Of a DNA stretch of 6,493 bases, positions 4,477-6,493 are shown one piece after another. Source of the stretch: Bdellovibrio sp. CG10_big_fil_rev_8_21_14_0_10_47_8 (lineage in GTDB: Bacteria; Bdellovibrionota; Bdellovibrionia; Bdellovibrionales; Bdellovibrionaceae); contig PEZR01000020.1 in assembly GCA_002773975.1 (NCBI GenBank), positions 1,704 through 8,196 of the forward strand, written 5' to 3'. The translations under genes were made by a program, and so were the position numbers. Each line of letters starts with the position of its first letter. The first letter of the stretch is position 1. The notes beneath the pieces are model-generated. The model made no database searches, was not told the origin of the DNA, and worked only from the letters and a program-made list of their open reading frames with translations.

Positions 4477-6493
4477 TCGTTACCAACTTCTGCAAAGGCC
4501 TTTTTCACGGCCTCCCGGGCGGTATCTCGTCTTCGAAATCGATCGAACAATGAGTAAGCCACCGGTACAACATACAAGGTGAGCAAGGTCGACACCAAAA
4601 CCCCACCAATCAATGTGATGGCCATTGGTTTTGTTGTTTCAGAGCCAGCTCCTCTTGCCAGCGCAGATGGAATCGCCGCTGCAATAGTCGCCATGGATGT
4701 CATGAGAATCGGACGCAATCGTATCGGGCAGGCTTCCTTCAAAGCCGAGATGGCCTCCGTGTTTCCGCGATCTCTGCAAGTGTTGGTGAACTCGATCAAA
4801 AGAATTGAATTCTTCTTCACGATTCCCATCAACAATAATATTCCGATCAAAGAGTAGATATTGATCGTTTGTCCGAACATCAACAGAGCAAAAAAGGCTC
4901 CGCTGAAACTAAAGGGCAAGGCCAACAGGACAGTGACCGGATCAATAAAAGAATTGAACTGACTGGCCAAAACCATATAGGCCACGACAAAGCCCATCAA
5001 CAGCGCGAACATCAAACTCTGAAAAGATTCTTGAAATGTCTTTGAGGACCCCGCCTGTTCCAACATGTAGCCCGGCTCTAAAATCTCTCGGGATTTATTG
5101 GTGACAAAATCAAGAGCCTTCTCTTGGGACACACCCTCTGCCAAATTGGCGTAAACAGAGATTGCCCTTTGCCGATTGTATCTTGAAATCTGCTGTAAAC
5201 TGGCAGTTTCCTTTTCATCCGTTACTCGAGTGATCGGAATCAAATTCGAGCGAGTATTCCCGATCAACAATTTTTTAATTTCTTCTTTCGGATCCTTCTG
5301 AACTTCCACCTGAAGGCGAATATCGTCCCGATGGCCGTCCTTCTCGTATTGGCCCACTTTAACTCCGCCAATCAAGGCCCCGACGGTCTGCCCGATGGCA
5401 GCGATACTCACCCCATGAAGGGCCGCTTGTACGCGATCCGGAACAATCTGAATTTCCGGCATTCCCAAAAGATAATTGGTGTCCACATCCGTCATCAGTC
5501 CGGAGGACTTCATGGCCTCCATAATTTTGTTGGATTGATCGACGAGCTTTTCCCAATTTGAACCCAGAACTGTGAACTCAATTGGATAACCTCTTCCGCC
5601 CCCGAATCCCCGAGCAGAAAGATCTTGCAAGAAAAATTTTCCCTCGGAGACCTTCGGCAAACCTTGCCGGACGATATTCATCAATTCAGCTTGCCCGATC
5701 TTTCGTTCTCCCTTTTCTTTGAGAGTCACAAACATCATGGCCGTGTTTGAATCACTGGCCCCACCACCAAACCCACCAACAGCGGCATATACCGCCCTCA
5801 CTTCTTCACGAGCCTGTAACCACTTTTCAGCTTTCTTGACCTGTTGATCCGTATAGGTCAAAGAGCTCCCGACCGGCATCGTCATCCGAATCAAAAACAT
5901 ACTTTGATCCTGCGGAGGAACCATTTCCTTATTGATAAATTTAATTGATCCAAACGACAGAACAACAAAGATCGCCGAGGCCAACAACGATTTCCATCGA
6001 TGATTCAATATCCATCCCAGAGTCCTGCTATAATTCACCGTTGTTTGTTGCATGAATGCCTCAAACATTTTTCCAAGACGAGTGGTTCGAACCCCGTGAT
6101 GAACAAATGTCGCACATCTCATTGGGGTGATTGTCAGGGATTCAATCAGAGACAGAAAAACTGCCAAAGAGATCGTCACGCCAAACTGCAAAAAGAATTT
6201 TCCGATAACACCTTTCATGAAGGCCACCGGCAAGAATATCGCGATCACCGCAATACTGGCCGCCAAGGCCGCAAAGGTAATTTCCCGAGCCCCAATGATG
6301 GCGGACTGCACCTGTCCCTTGCCTTTTTCATTGTACCTAAAAATATTCTCTAGCACCATGATCGCATCATCCACCACGATCCCGATGGCCAGAGTCAATC
6401 CCAGCAAAGTAAAAGTATTAAGTGTAAATCCAGCAAAATAAAGACCAATAAAAGAACCCATGATCGAGGTGGGAATGGATAGCAAAACGTTAA
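4461..6493 (-). CDS. RND multidrug efflux permease, AcrB-like (C-terminal two thirds; 5' end outside window)
   Basis: Inner-membrane proton/drug antiporter of the HAE1 type, expected to act as a trimer with a periplasmic adaptor and an outer-membrane channel, neither of which is in the window. The frame is open to the right edge, so the TTG at 6485 is internal; about 365 residues are missing by comparison with AcrB, for a full length near 1,040. Numbering from 6485: a TM3-TM4 region with the Asp-Asp pair (39-40, as AcrB 407-408), TM5-6 at about 70-120, TM7 near 165-185, periplasmic porter and docking domains to about 480, then TM8-12. Lys558 in VKKNSIL (AcrB Lys940), Arg589 and Thr596 in RLRPILMT (AcrB 971 and 978) complete the proton relay, so transport should be functional. 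The porter/docking part has glycine-rich turns (GGFGGGASD and GFGGGRG). Substrates cannot be read from the sequence. Confidence 0.94.
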   Translation of the reverse strand, partial: NVLLSIPTSIMGSFIGLYFAGFTLNTFTLLGLTLAIGIVVDDAIMVLENIFRYNEKGKGQVQSAIIGAREITFAALAASIAVIAIFLPVAFMKGVIGKFFLQFGVTISLAVFLSLIESLTITPMRCATFVHHGVRTTRLGKMFEAFMQQTTVNYSRTLGWILNHRWKSLLASAIFVVLSFGSIKFINKEMVPPQDQSMFLIRMTMPVGSSLTYTDQQVKKAEKWLQAREEVRAVYAAVGGFGGGASDSNTAMMFVTLKEKGERKIGQAELMNIVRQGLPKVSEGKFFLQDLSARGFGGGRGYPIEFTVLGSNWEKLVDQSNKIMEAMKSSGLMTDVDTNYLLGMPEIQIVPDRVQAALHGVSIAAIGQTVGALIGGVKVGQYEKDGHRDDIRLQVEVQKDPKEEIKKLLIGNTRSNLIPITRVTDEKETASLQQISRYNRQRAISVYANLAEGVSQEKALDFVTNKSREILEPGYMLEQAGSSKTFQESFQSLMFALLMGFVVAYMVLASQFNSFIDPVTVLLALPFSFSGAFFALLMFGQTINIYSLIGILLLMGIVKKNSILLIEFTNTCRDRGNTEAISALKEACPIRLRPILMTSMATIAAAIPSALARGAGSETTKPMAITLIGGVLVSTLLTLYVVPVAYSLFDRFRRRDTAREAVKKAFAEVGNEALES

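Noticed and set aside
6000..6441. Plus-strand open frames opposite the RND gene
   Set aside because: Composition mirrors the antisense of conserved RND transmembrane segments and shows no protein family features.

Overview
The window (6,493 bases, moderate G+C) reads as an ordinary, gene-dense piece of a Gram-negative chromosome. Evidence for Gram-negative is a lipoprotein signal peptide and an RND-type inner-membrane exporter. The combination of a type III pantothenate kinase, aspartate decarboxylase, a fused CoaBC and a trypsin-fold lipoprotein would fit a Bdellovibrio-like or related deltaproteobacterial lineage. That assignment is inference from gene content and protein flavour, not from any marker gene.

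Layout. (1) Positions 1-2018, plus strand: a tight coenzyme A / pantothenate gene cluster made of the 3' part of coaBC, coaX (4-base ATGA overlap with coaBC) and panD (13 bases after coaX). PanD makes beta-alanine for pantothenate, CoaX phosphorylates pantothenate, and CoaBC converts 4'-phosphopantothenate plus cysteine to 4'-phosphopantetheine. The panB, panC, coaD and coaE steps are not in the window. (2) Positions 2015-3469, minus strand: a single-membrane-segment protein of about 484 residues that I do not recognise. (3) Positions 3470-3600: the only real intergenic gap (about 130 bases), a divergent region with a weak promoter candidate and a clear ribosome binding site. (4) Positions 3601-4464, plus strand: a chymotrypsin-fold (S1) serine protease made as a lipoprotein from a TTG start. 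(5) Positions 4461-6493, minus strand: the C-terminal two thirds of an AcrB-like RND permease, running off the right edge. There is no gene-free stretch longer than 300 bases.

Both convergent gene pairs (panD / unknown protein and protease / RND permease) overlap tail-to-tail by exactly four bases at their stop codons, and each junction carries a small inverted repeat. Neither repeat has a U-tract, so they are not convincing intrinsic terminators.

I see no tRNA, rRNA, CRISPR, insertion sequence or defence system, and no strong case for an undescribed multi-gene system. The observations most worth a second look are: the CoaB half of CoaBC carries a signature resembling stand-alone CoaB enzymes; the lipoprotein protease is built so that zymogen activation would also cut it free of its lipid anchor; and the unknown membrane-anchored protein.
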